A stretch of 64,000 nt of DNA, from contig NW_005178889.1 in the NCBI RefSeq assembly GCF_000350225.1, positions 133,346 to 197,345 on the forward strand, read 5' to 3'. The notes beneath the pieces were generated by a model. That model worked only from the letters and a program-made list of their open reading frames with translations. It was not told where the DNA came from and did no database searches. The DNA comes from Chondrus crispus (taxonomy: Eukaryota > Rhodophyta > Florideophyceae > Gigartinales > Gigartinaceae). Below are positions 29,167 to 40,292 of this stretch, piece after piece. Position 1 is the stretch's first letter; each line of letters begins with the position of its first letter. The position numbers and the translations under genes were made by a program.

Positions 29167-31272
29167 CTAGTTCCACTTGACCTGATTGTACGGAACGGTG
29201 TTCAAAAACCGGAAATGCTTCTTGATCCCTGAACGGAATAAGCAATGCAGACGTAGATTGTCGAATAGAGCTTCCCCGACGTCATGTTCGTCTACCCAAG
29301 GCCATGAAGGAAAGAAATAGTGACACATTATCGCAAGCGCCATGAAGGCCACGAGGACTGCGAGGAACACACGGAAATCGCCTGGCAAGGTCAAGATCAA
29401 TACGAGAAAGATTACCAGCGGTGTTACCCACCGCAAAAATATACGGCCAACATACTCTCTCTTCATAGCTTCATACGTGAAAATGAGCTTGTCCTCTGAA
29501 ATTTCCACTTTCTGGTCGTGATCGGGGTTGATCATGTCTATCAGATACCACGGTGTCACACTCTTACCCCAAAGACCTGTCGCTTCAGCAACGGCTGTGA
29601 CATACCCGTCGGTTGCCGTCGAAAAGCGTGATAAGTCAACTACCAACGTTCTCTTATGAGAATTGACAGGGCTAGTCAGCTCAACAGTCGAAGCCACATG
29701 CCCGCTCGGTGTCACATACAGTCGTATCTCACTTTGTCTTGTCAAAAATTCAACAATCTCTTCTCGATCTCGTATCCAGCAACTGCTTCCCACCATCCCG
29801 GTCCATTCAATCACACCGTCCCATTGCGAGCTACTCCTCCACTCCACAGATCTTTGAATGGACATATCCAAATAGCTCTGTCCCACCAACGCCTTGCTCC
29901 GAGATACTATTGATTCCCAGAACGCAATCGTCTGAAAGCTTTCCATTCCTATCGTGAATGCTTCTTGTCCTGCCATCATCGACGGATGGGCCTTGCTGTA
30001 CGCCCCCTCAGCAATCGTGCGAAGCGCCCAAGCTTTCCAGGCTATGGCACCAGCTTTTGTTCTCAAGTCTTCATTCGACTTTCTTACGCTCACTCCGTCC
30101 GTCAGAATAGCTGTCGCCAAAGCAAGAGTCGTTGACCTCACATATAGTCCCTTGCCCCCAATACAACTTACCCCATCCGCAAGCCTTTCATACACAGAGG
30201 GGCTATAGAAAATTGTTCTGTCATACTTTCGAAGCATGTAGTCGTCTACAACAAGGCCTCTGCCAGCCACTCCGAGAACTGTCTCTAACTTTCTCCAGAA
30301 ATCTGTTCCATAATACACTTCCCCGCCGCTGAATACACGAATAACAGGACAAAGTGCATATGGCAGTAGTCCAAATTCCTCCCATGGCGACAGGCCATAC
30401 AATCGACTTATCTCTTCTTTTTCGACACCCATCATTACAAGCCGGTCGATCCATATGCGGACGTGGCTCTTTCCTTGTGTTCTTGCCATAGCAACACAAG
30501 ATCTCACGACCTGACTCCATCGGAAGTCATCCACGAAGTCTGACTCCCTCTGCACTTTTTCTTGCATCAGTACACCTGACTCTTCATCAGGAGACCCGTC
30601 TGGCTTAATGATCCTCATGCGTCTGTTAATGTTTTCGTCTTTTCCTTTATAAGACAACGCGATCAACAACGCATCGTCTTCCTTCTTTCCAATTAGGTCA
30701 TCATTGACTCGTTGGTAAGCTCTAATCTCGTTGCGGAAGCTGTTCCAATCGCTAGGATCAGACACCTTGATGGCTCTGCTGAACCCTCTCATGAAACACC
30801 CTTGAGCGGCATTTGCTGACTCAACTCCCTTACGGGCCCTCACTTCCTGGAAGAGATAATCTGCTGAGGCTTTGATAGTGTTGAGATCGCTTATTTTCGT
30901 TAGGTCAACGGCATAGTTGGTTTTAGCAATACCCAAACGATCACAAACATTATAGTAAAACGCAGCGTTCCCTGTTTGTGCCATTTGTGCAGCGAGGTGT
31001 TCACTTGCATCAAACCTGCGCATGGCATTGTGGAATCGTTGCTGGGGATGATAGTTGTATCGTGCAGAAACGCGACCGTACACTTTCCAAAACTGGTTCC
31101 TGGCAAAGTGCTGCACGCTGGCGACCCAATCTCGAGCGGTATTAGCATAGCGAAAGTTGGAGAGTTTCCGTTGTTTGCCCATAAAGCGCAGGAAATTCAT
31201 CAGGACAACCAAATAGTCCACTATTCCGTAAGGTTGGCGTTCGCAGCCCGGTATGGGTTCGTCGTGCTTCAT
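29167..31272 (-). CDS. Large orphan membrane protein (701 aa)
   Basis: An uninterrupted 701-codon frame starts with ATG at 31272. Most of the protein is soluble and mixed-charge; hydrophobic segments at about residues 611-655 (PLVIFLVLILTL and FLAVLVAFMALAIMCHYFF) form two likely membrane helices, leaving a 40-residue C-terminal tail. A segment at about 268-300 (SHVRIWIDRLVMMG then an LSPWEEFGLLPYALCPVI region) vaguely recalls the IWIDalCI core of fungal HET-domain proteins, but Cys-Ile-Asn is missing and I do not assign that family. Its length without a stop in an A/T-rich setting argues that it is a real gene. Neighbours give no functional clue. Confidence 0.7.
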   Translation of the reverse strand: MKHDEPIPGCERQPYGIVDYLVVLMNFLRFMGKQRKLSNFRYANTARDWVASVQHFARNQFWKVYGRVSARYNYHPQQRFHNAMRRFDASEHLAAQMAQTGNAAFYYNVCDRLGIAKTNYAVDLTKISDLNTIKASADYLFQEVRARKGVESANAAQGCFMRGFSRAIKVSDPSDWNSFRNEIRAYQRVNDDLIGKKEDDALLIALSYKGKDENINRRMRIIKPDGSPDEESGVLMQEKVQRESDFVDDFRWSQVVRSCVAMARTQGKSHVRIWIDRLVMMGVEKEEISRLYGLSPWEEFGLLPYALCPVIRVFSGGEVYYGTDFWRKLETVLGVAGRGLVVDDYMLRKYDRTIFYSPSVYERLADGVSCIGGKGLYVRSTTLALATAILTDGVSVRKSNEDLRTKAGAIAWKAWALRTIAEGAYSKAHPSMMAGQEAFTIGMESFQTIAFWESIVSRSKALVGQSYLDMSIQRSVEWRSSSQWDGVIEWTGMVGSSCWIRDREEIVEFLTRQSEIRLYVTPSGHVASTVELTSPVNSHKRTLVVDLSRFSTATDGYVTAVAEATGLWGKSVTPWYLIDMINPDHDQKVEISEDKLIFTYEAMKREYVGRIFLRWVTPLVIFLVLILTLPGDFRVFLAVLVAFMALAIMCHYFFPSWPWVDEHDVGEALFDNLRLHCLFRSGIKKHFRFLNTVPYNQVKWN

Positions 31273-32366
31273 CTTGAAAAGAAAGAGAAACGCAGTGGTG
31301 CATCAAGCCAAGAGAATGACCTATTTTTCGGAATAGAAAAGCTTTGATGCGGAGCCTGTTTGAGTTCTGGGAGCGAAGATTAATGTGAATACGGTTTCCC
31401 CGATGGCAACTTCTTGTCTACAAGTATTGACGGAAGATCTCATGAGTTTTCCCCTGGAAGCCCCCAGGAGGCTTCCCCGTCTCGCTTCACCTAAACGAAT
31501 ACAATTCAGAACCTTACACTTCCAACTGTAAAACAGGACGCAGTCTGTATTGAGTCTTCCATGGGAGATGCAACTTTCAACCGAGTACATGAGGCATACA
31601 TACGTAGAGAATCTTCTCTTTCTGGCGGGAGCATTTCTTTCCTTGTGGCTAAATTGTTCTGAATTGTATTCGTTTCGAAATGCTATATATAGACCGGCGC
31701 CAGCCACATCGAGCATATGTATTGCAGACAGGGGTGTATTTGACGTTTACTCAGTGAACCAGTTCGCTTTGGAAGGGTTGTGCTGGCAAGGTCAACAAGC
31801 AAGTTTGTTTGCGTCAGATAACATCACTGCACAGTTTATATTTTTCTTTGGTAGGTTGACTCGTTTTAAACTTTTTCTGAAGATAGAACCGAATAGAAAG
31901 CCCTCAGCGCAATGTGTCTATGCCACTGGTATAAAATTGCAGGCCGACTTTTTCTTTTGAACACCTTTATGTGCCCCAATGAGTTGGTTACTGCTAGTAG
32001 AATCGACAAGCAAATGGTTTTGCCTGTAGTGACGGCCTTCTGGTTGCAAAAAAATGAATTGAAATGGCGGGTTGCGTTGTCTAGAAAATAATAAACCAAC
32101 CCCCTTTTGTCCTCATATGAGGAATAACGGTCCGATCGACACGAGAGAGATGCAGTACAATGTACTGTAGCGGGTCTTCAAAGATCGGTTGCGAAAACTG
32201 TTAAACTGTTCAAGAAGGACATGTGGATGCCACGTTGGATGGGGAGCGCGATTTTGTCGCAAACGAATGGAATGAGGAAGTGGAATTTAGAATTGATTCG
32301 TCCACCTCTTCAACAGGCACCACGTACAGTACAATAGTATGTGTCGCATGCGTGCATAAACCAATA
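31273..32366. other. Intergenic DNA between the orphan membrane gene and a Tigger derivative
   Basis: A motif-free 136-codon plus-strand frame and shorter ones occur. A short dyad (CAGTACAATGTACTG near 32154) and a GTACAGTACAATAG motif near 32325 are the only notable sequences. Confidence 0.5.
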
Positions 32367-33194
32367 CAGGGGGAGACGCGCAATAGTGCCGCTTTCATTA
32401 TTGCCACCCTCGAATTAGTGCCGCCAAAACTGGCAGACACAGGTTCTGCCACGTATCATGCACGACGTCGTCATCGGCCACTCCTCATGCGCCTCAGCTC
32501 AATTGGTGACGTGATGGCACCTCACTCAAAGACCCCAACATGACTCCTGAAAAGATCGCCAAAGCGAAGCGTACGCGCCTTACGATTGCACAGAAAATCG
32601 AGGTTGGGCATCTGCTGCAGGTCGGAAAGTTGGTCGAAATGAAACAGAAATTGATAAATCTATGGTGGATGGTATAGTAGGGTTTCTCTCCCGACTGAGC
32701 CTGGTGCCAGAAGACGGCCTTGCAGAAACTGCAGAATTCTGCAGGAAAGATGTGGAGGAATGGATTGAGATCGAGACTAATGAGCTTGTGGCAGAAGCTT
32801 CTATTAGTGATGCTTGCGATTCAATACATTTTGGTGGAGAGCTGCAGAATCAGTCTGCCAGTGATGCTATGATGGATGATTGTGTGGCAGAAGACGAGTG
32901 TGAAATTACGGAGAGGCGGGCCGTACCGAGTGCTGTAGTGCTAGCAAGGTTGTTTGGGTCTTTGGAGAGTCTGGGTGTGGAGTGCGATGTGAGCAATGCC
33001 TTATCGCACTTGACGTCCGCAAAACGAGCTTTTCTAGAAGCTAGGCATGAGAGACAGGGTCAAAGGCAACAACAGCAGACTCTAATAACAGAGTTCTGGC
33101 CGGGTAGTGATTCTGCTTTCTGATTGTGCCGCTCCGAATTAATGTCGTATTATTAGTCCATACACCGGGCGGCACTAATGCGTAGGGTCGACTG
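32367..33194 (+). mobile_element. Internally deleted pogo/Tigger derivative (828 bp)
   Basis: The element is bounded by TA on both sides (32365-32366 and 33195-33196). Its ends share a subterminal CGCAWTAGTGCCGC block (13 of 14) in inverted orientation, and inner inverted copies of ATTAGTGCCGCC lie at 32414-32425 and 33168-33179. The interior retains only the two ends of a transposase: an N-terminal CENP-B/pogo-like helix-turn-helix (from ATG at 32540, with KRTRLTIAQKIEVGHLLQVG) and a C-terminal piece (32662-33123) ending in QQQQTLITEFWPGSDSAF, the usual tail of Tigger transposases. The catalytic core is absent, so it is non-autonomous. Confidence 0.75.
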
Positions 33195-33292
33195 TATTTG
33201 ATATTTACTTCCGAAATGCAATGAAACAGAGCAAAACTATGCTCTAAGATGTACAGTATAGCTGGGCCAGGTTGCATGCTGCCAACAAGGCC

Positions 33293-33366
33293 CTAGAAAT
33301 CTGTTTCGTAAGAGCCTCTTACGAAACCGATTTCTAGACTGGAATACCTCTTACTAAGAGGTGTTC
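33293..33366. repeat. Two adjacent hairpins
   Basis: Arms 33293-33314 and 33316-33337 pair with one mismatch, followed by arms 33341-33353 and 33354-33366 with one mismatch. Both stems contain CTCTTA. No gene lies immediately next to them. Confidence 0.8.
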
Positions 33367-35211
33367 CACCGACCGCACAGCAGTGTAGGGTATCAAATGT
33401 TCCGACAGAACATGTATGTACTGTAGTACATAGCCGTTGGCTGAACACACAAATGCAGTCCCAGCACGGTGCAGGACTCTTATTTTCAGCCATTTGGCTC
33501 ACTGAACACAAAGACCATCGCCTGGCATTGGTCTTCCTCGGCACCTTCTGTCGCAACCACCCTGTGCCGCTGCTCTCTTGCGGCGCTGTCTGTCACTCGC
33601 CAACGCGGACGAGTAGCTGGTAACTTTAGTACCATACAAGTGGGCTCCGTGCGCGCTTCGCGCGCCAAGCCAAGTCCCTTCCTCCTCCGCTCCTCGTTCT
33701 GCACACGCTGTCGTTCCCCGCCCCGCTGCTCCCCCTCCCCCTACGCTAACTCTCCCGTCTTCTCTCCGGTCTTTGTCGCCCCTTGCCCCCTCGTCCTGCC
33801 ACACGTTACTCGCCCCTGCACGTCGCGCCCAGTCCGCGCCGCCGCCCTCAGCGCCGCCGCCCGCCTGTGTCGCCTTCCCCCCCGGCCGGGGTTCCGTCCC
33901 TGCAGCCCGCAAACATGGTCAGCGCCGCCCTCCACGCCGCCGCTCGCTTCCGCCTAACACTGCTACCTGGCGGCGGCTCCCAGCACCCACCCGCCTGCGC
34001 GCGCCCTCCTGCACCAACGGCTGCGACACCTGCCCGGCTCGCAGCGACCAACTTCCGCGTTCTTCGCACCTCCATGATGCGCGCGGCCCGCGCCGCCGCC
34101 CTCCGCGCCACCGCTCCCACCACTACCTCGACGGCCCCTTCCCAAGCGCACCCGTCCACCACGTCCCCGCCCCGCAGGCACACCCCACCCACCAGCCCGC
34201 AGAACGTCTCCGCCACGCCCGTGTCCGTCCGCCCCGCCACTGCCACCTACCACGCACGTCGCCCGCCACATCTCGCCGCGCACGGCGCTCTTCGCCGCGT
34301 GCTGCCCGCTCATGTTGCGCAGAAGCTCCACGCAGCTCGCCACCACGCGCGCTTCGCCCGCCCGCCGGTCCCGCAGAGTCTCTGCCGCTGCTTGGAACCG
34401 CTTTGCGTGGAGCTGCATGCACACCGCGTCGGCGATCTCGTGCGCACGCCCGGCTCAGCCGCTGCACTCGCCCACCACGGCGTCAACGCCTGCCTCCGCT
34501 GCTACCCGGCACACCACGTCCGTCACCGTCTCTGAGCAACCCAGTTAGTGCCCGCTCGCCGTCGCCCCTCCCCGGCCCCCCAACACGCGGGCCAGGTTGA
34601 AGCCCGCTCCCCGTTCCGCCTCCCTCGCCCCCCGGCACGCGCACCCGGTTGAAGACCCTTGTAGTACTCGACGCCGTCCAGCTCTGGCCCGGTCCGCTCC
34701 CGCACCCTCCGCTCCCCCACACGCACGCGCAAGTGTGGCGATCCATGCCGCCCCGCCTCGGCGCCCCCCACCTACCCTCTCCCACTGTCTCCATCGCTGC
34801 CCCAGCCCACATCTCCTCCACGTCATCGCTGCACATCCAAAACCACCCTCTGCCGACCATCATCTTGCAGCCCGCCGTCCCTATCGCCGCCCGTCGCCGC
34901 CCCGGCCCGCACTTCCTCGTCGCCGCGCATCCACATCCGCCCCCAAAGACGGAGCACCACGCGCTGCGCAACTCCGCCTTGAAGAATTCCGGCTCCGCCA
35001 CGCACAGCCCCCCGCGCACCACCGCCCCGCCCACGTCGCCACGAGCCTCCGGTATTTCGGGCAGCCCCGTGTCTCACGCGTCCGCCCTCTGTCGTACGCG
35101 TCCATCTACCACACCGCCGTCACGTGCTCGCAGTGCCCGCCCCAGTTCCGCCCACAATGTAGATCCGCGTGGCGCGGTTTAAACGGATCCAGGCTAAAAT
35201 TTGTAGTGTAC
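33367..35211. other. GC-rich island with unresolved, possibly decayed minus-strand gene
   Basis: From about 33640 to 35200 the DNA is very GC-rich, and long open frames exist in nearly every frame, most of them artefacts of composition. The most protein-like stretch is on the minus strand between about 34536 and 33960: TVTDVVCRVAAEAG, then after one TGA an Ala-rich helical segment (FQAAAETLRDRRAGEARVV, then LLRNMSGQHAAKSAV), and after a frame change VAETFCGLVGGVCLRGGDVV. This weakly recalls a VHS-domain helix pair. I cannot define exons or a start and so do not call a gene. Confidence 0.3.
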
Positions 35212-35503
35212 TGTAGCGCGGCCGCGCTCGGCAGTCCGCACAGTTATTTTAATTTTAAAATTTAACTTGTCGCCACTTGTCAGCCTGTACTGTAGTGGGG
35301 CCCCGCCCCGCAGTCTGCACAGTAATTTTAATTTAAAATGTGACACTTGTCGCCGCTTGTAGCGCGGTCGCGCTCGGCAGTCCGCATAGTTATTTTAATT
35401 TTAAAATTTAACTTGTCGCCACTTGTCAGCCTGTACTGTAGTGGGGCCCCGCCCCGCAGTCCGCACAGTACTTTTAATTTAAAATGTTACACTTGTCGCC
35501 ACT
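35212..35503. repeat. 146-bp tandem repeat, two copies
   Basis: Copies at 35212-35357 and 35358-35503 each begin TGTAGCGCGG and contain two related half-units. The half-units share CAGTC.GCA.AGT followed by TTTTAATTT and end in CACTTGTC or GCTTGT. GC-rich and AT-rich tracts alternate within each unit. Confidence 0.85.
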
Positions 35504-35832
35504 TGTCACTGCCACGTGTCCCCGTCGCGGCCTGGCCTGCGGCTAGGCCCCGCCCGTGGCCGCCACTTGTCACGGTAGCGCCAATGGCAACGCGGGAGCG
35601 CAAGGACATACAGACACACACACAGACAACGATTTTAGTAGTTGTAGACGTGCTGTGGGATTTCAGGGAATTCCAGGAAAGAGAAAAAAGAAAAAGTATA
35701 TTGAAGTGACCGTCCGAGCCCTTGTAATGTGTAATGCAGTCGGGCAACGTTCAGGAGGAGGCTCTCTGCTTGCTACTCCACTCTTCTTGCTCTCTCAGAT
35801 TTACACGCATGTCGGGCAGCTACAACTTTCTA

Positions 35833-37970
35833 CAGTATATACAAGTGCACCAACCCCTGTTTCAGACAATGAGCCATTGTATTGGACATCGCTAATATTA
35901 TCAAAATTTAGCATTAGAACCTCCGGACCACCTCCACGCAACTGTTTTGCATGCAGAAGCCATAAATATATCGGAAAAGTCTGCTCCATTTTAAAAACAG
36001 ATCATTTCATTCAACTTGCCGCGGAAATTTCCATCGAAACCCAAACCGTTGATGTTCCAAAATGCAAAGCGACCAAAATGGCGCCCATTACATTGATCCA
36101 TGTCCTCACATACACTATTGCCATCTCCTTCTCTATTCTATTCGTCAGGACCAAGCGCATTGATGCACTTAAGCGTAAGCACGCTTTACTGTTGAAAGCC
36201 TTTGCCACATTTGAAGTGGGAGCAACTGTGCGCGACGCTGCGAAATTGCGAAGATCCCACGCTCCACGTTCCATTACAAACTGCAGAACAAAGAAAAATC
36301 ATGGACTCGTCTACCGGAGGGGCTTCTTTTCAAAGGACGATGCTCTCTTGTGAGGAAGAAGAACTCTTAGTACGCCTTCTAAAAGTCTACTCTGACAAAG
36401 GCCATCCATTCCGTCGTTCTGACATCGTTGATGCCGTCTCTTTGATCGTAGAGAGGCTGCCTGAAGCCCGCCGAAACCGCATTTGTTTCAAGCAAGGCCG
36501 CCCTGGCACCAAGTTTATCGAGGGGTTTTTGAGGAGACACGAAGGCGACATCAAGCTCGGAAGGCCATCACTACAAGAGGAACAACGCTAGAGGGCTACA
36601 AATGGAGACGTTGTCACTACCCACCTGGCTACTCTGGAGGCCTTGACTCAAGAACACGGCATCGCCGCCAGCCACATAGCAAATTTAGACGAAACAGGAG
36701 TGTCACCGAACAGGGACGCGAAAGGCAAGATGCGCACGAAATTGGTTATAAGAGCTGGGACAAGGAGTCATAAGCAGTCACGAATGCCGCAATTTAAAAA
36801 CGTAAATAGGGTGACTCTCATGCCCGTTATATTCGCAAACGGGGACTGTGGACGCTCCATGGTGATCACACAAGGCACAACAGAGCCGTGGAGAATCATA
36901 GAGAGGAACAATAGAGATTAAATTGAATCACTGGCGGACTGCCTTCTCCAGGAGACTCTTGTGACTACGCGCAAAGATGTCGCAGGAGTGGATAAGTTTA
37001 ATTTTGAACGCTGGGCGGAACGCTTTCTTACAGATATTTCCGACAAAACGGCAAACGGGAGGAAGGTTCTTTTCGTTTACGATGGATATCGAAGCCATCG
37101 ACGTGTCAAAGTGCTCGAAAAACTCAAAACCGGGAACGTTATCGCATACTGTCTTCCTGCTCACACGAGCAGAACCAATCAGCCTCTGGATGCAGGACTT
37201 TTTCGTCCGTTTAAACAGTATCTTAACTAGATTGTGTATGCAGCTGCAGAGGCATGTGAGGATGCGGTGTTTGATGTCTTTGATCTACGAAACATGATCA
37301 AAGATGCATATGAGAAGGCATTTACAAGAGTCAACATTATTTCTGGTTTTAAAAAGGCAGATATCTGACCTGTCTCCGGAGATGTCATACTGAGCGTCCC
37401 GAGACCTCGCTCCGCAGAGACACCTTCCGAAATAATGAGTGTGGAGGAATTGCAGTTGCTTTTTGAAGCGAAGCGGGCTGCAAAAGAGGCTGGTCAATGC
37501 CTGCAGCCCGTTGTCCTCAAAGCAGGATATTTAGACACCTCAAAAGATCTGACACTAACAAGCACGGAGGCGATGGCCCTGATTCAGGATCAGTGCAGGA
37601 TGGAGAGAGCGAGAATTAATGCACGCCAAGCGAAAGTGTCGGATGCATGTGCAAGGGAAAGCGTCGAGAGGGCGGCGCGGGCTGCAGCTCGTGTCGAGTT
37701 TAATAACAGGGCCCTGGAGTTGCGTATGCTCCGGTACGGGGTTCCTCCTGTGCCACTCCGCTCGCTTGCTCTTCGTCGCTCAACCGCAAAAAAGCGTGCA
37801 AGCGAGCATCGAGTGGCACGAATTGAGGAGTGATGTGTTCGAGTAATGGTGTCTTCTTGACGTACAGTATACATTTTAAAATAAATGTTTGATGCACGTT
37901 TCTGTCTGCAATTTAATTGGTGTCCAAAGTGGGGGTGCAAATTATGGATTGGAAGCGCGTGTGTTGACTG
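35833..37970 (+). mobile_element. Pogo/Tigger-like transposon with TA target duplication
   Basis: The ends begin CAGT and finish ACTG with TA immediately outside on both sides (35831-35832 and 37971-37972). Beyond the terminal CAGT the inverted repeats are degraded; a shared GTGCACC/TTGCACC block is still visible. The interior carries one frame-preserved but stop-riddled DDE transposase. Confidence 0.65.
36202..37833 (+). pseudogene. Pogo/Tigger DDE transposase with four in-frame stops
   Basis: One frame runs from 36202 to 37833 without a frameshift but is broken by TAG at 36589, TAA at 36919, TAG at 37228 and TGA at 37366. It contains the first catalytic block NLDETGVSPN, the second, FVYDGYRSHRRV, and the third, LPAHTSRTNQPLDAGLF, in the DDE_1 order. 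The TGA at 37366 lies where relatives read Gly-Ile-Trp-Pro, so a Trp codon was probably lost. N-terminal HTH-like sequence lies in another frame just upstream (EVGATVRDAAKLRR). The C-terminal basic region is typical of the family. Confidence 0.8.
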
Positions 37971-38796
37971 TATTTCTTTTTAACGTGCAACCAAAAAGAG
38001 CAAAAGGCATGTGTTTTCCACGTGCATGAACGTACTGCTCGTTGTTTAAACCTTCTTACGGACGTGAAAAGAAGCTCAGGCGCCATTGCAAAGTCATATT
38101 CGTTTTAATTTTTGAATTTTGTCCAGAATACGGGGTGGTGCACATGTATACGTAAGAATAATCCCTTAAGGAAAAATAGAAAAAGGCAAGTTCTTAGTCA
38201 TCTAGTTCCCTAAAACTGGTTGAGTCTGACATCAACTACCAGCCATATTTTCACACACGCCCGCCCCCTGCCCCTTTCCTCTACAGTTTTGATAAACCTA
38301 TACATCCTGTACGAATTCTGGATGAAACGCGTTGGGTCTACCGCTGGTGTTCTCGCTGTGACGAGGACGCCAAAAGGTCATACCGAACAGAAGATTCAGC
38401 ATAGGTGTTAGGCTTTCCTGCCATTGTCTTTTCCGCAAGATACCTCCCATTAAATACGTCTGCTCGCTCCTATTCGCTTCGTACGGTATCTATCCAATGA
38501 TAGCTAATCGGTCCGTGCCAATACGGGTTCTAACCCTTGTCGCATTACCTCTGCACGCCTGTAGAGCCCTGTCGCCTCCTCTTTTCATTCGCCCTTCCGC
38601 GATTGCGTTTCCGACCATTCACCATGGTCATACTTGACCCACGGCCTTCGTACCTCCGCAGTTTTGCCGAGGGCTGACCACTCGCTCCGTGTTTGACCTT
38701 CACATGTCCGTTTTTCTTGACTTTTGCATATCCGCGATGAGCATTGCTGGCAATTCCACAGCCAGATCGGTGATAAAGAAGCCACCATCTGACCTA
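37971..38796. other. DNA between two Tigger-type elements
   Basis: No gene, RNA or clear repeat is visible. Only short frames without motifs occur. Confidence 0.5.
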
Positions 38797-39003
38797 CAGT
38801 AGTTGATGTACGCTTCCCGGCTGGTGGAATTTTAGAAATGGTATAATTTTGGAAAAGTGCGCCATTCATGGATACCATCCCGCCGACCTTAGAGAAATCC
38901 CTCCCATCCAATTTGATCCCCTCAATTCATCACCCTAGTCATTAGGGACACTAGTAGATCCATCGTATTCCCTACCTACGCTCACTCCTCATTTGCCTCC
39001 GAC

Positions 39004-40292
39004 ATGCCACCGTCAATGCGGAGACAAACACGCATCGAAAACCAGAGAAGAGATTGTGATCAGCGTCGCCAAAAAGCTCGTCAACATGCTGTGCACTTGC
39101 TTCAAACAACATCGATGAACCCAAAAAGCGTCATGACCGAAACTGGGCATTGTAAAATCGATGGTTTACATGCTAAAAAAAGTGTTGAAGACAAAAATGA
39201 AAGAAAGATATGCCAGCTTTTGAGTCCCAATCGGTACCGACCTGGACGTCCCCGGGTACTTAGTGATGAGGAGGAGAATACGATTTCTGATCTCATAGTG
39301 TTTGCAGCAAGGAGGGGGTTTTCAATGACAGCAGAGAACTTGAAGTGCACGATCTTGCGCGTAGTTGCGGATGGACGGGAATGTGTTCCTGAGGGGTATC
39401 CCAGTGATGATGTGATCAGGATTTTCAGGGCACGGTACCGCCAGCTCACCTACCGCAAGAGTGAAAACAAAGACNNNNNNNNNNNNNNNNNNNNNNNNNN
39501 NNNNNNNNNNNNNNNNNNNNNNNNNNNNNNNNNNNNNNNNNNNNNNNNNNNNNNNNNNNNNNNNNNNNNNNNNNNNNNNNNNNNNNNNNNNNNNNNNNNN
39601 NNNNNNNNNNNNNNNNNNNNNNNNNNNNNNNNNNNNNNNNNNNNNNNNAGTTGAGCAGGGCAGTAATGGTAAGCACATAACAGCCGTTATTGCAGTGTCG
39701 GCATCTGGGCTGATTGTACCTCCATTTCTATTGTGGAGGGCAAAACTTTGATGACTAGATGGTTCACACCATTCGAAAAGGAGGAACTGGACTTGACAGA
39801 AACGACATTGCACGCCTCGAATGATGTTGGCTGGTTTCCTGCTGACGGCTACGTCGTATGCTCCGAAGTTGGTTCGAAGCAGGAGCATAGAATGCCGTTA
39901 TTTGTCGAGCACCTGAACAGGTTTGTAAGGGGACATGTGCCTCCGTCAAAGCAGTATCTCCTTTGCCTCGATGGGCATGCATCACGCAAAGGAGTAGAGT
40001 GGCTGATGCTTGCATTGACAAAAAATGTCAAGCCATTCAGAGTCCGGCCAATACGACGCAAGAGCTGCAACCGTGTGACCGTGATGTTAATCCCTGCTTT
40101 AACAAAACTGTGAGAAAGACGAGGGATGGGCTTCGTAGAATGGGCTCCTCCGAAGTATGCTCGGTCAGAGCGAAGCTGATGTGTGCAGTCCAAGGGCTTC
40201 AGGCAATTACCGTTCAGAATATCAAAGACTCCTTCACGAAAACTGGCTTATGGCCTTTGCAATTTAATTTGGCAAATCGATTCCGTACTTGA
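39004..40292 (+). pseudogene. Pogo/Tigger DDE transposase, frameshifted and gapped
   Basis: The 5' part (39004-39474) encodes a basic N-terminus and a region with RPGRPRVLSDEEE. After the gap, HITAVIAVSASGLIVPPFLL, the segment following the first catalytic Asp in this family, is read in one frame. The next frame has the second block LLCLDGHASRKGVEW, and a third frame has NTTQELQPCDRDVNPCF. So at least two frameshifts follow the gap. A basic C-terminal extension continues in broken frames to about 41000. Confidence 0.8.
39475..39648. other. Assembly gap (174 N)
   Basis: A run of N inside the transposase, covering the position of the first catalytic aspartate. Confidence 0.99.

Noticed and set aside
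30430..30500. HET-domain assignment for the 701-residue orphan
   Set aside because: Only the IWID-like tetrad is shared; the following Cys-Ile-Asn-Gln and the rest of the domain are not visible.
33773..34600. Long plus-strand frames (275 and 250 codons) in the GC island
   Set aside because: Several frames are open at once because of high GC; the products are Pro/Arg/Ala-rich with no motif.
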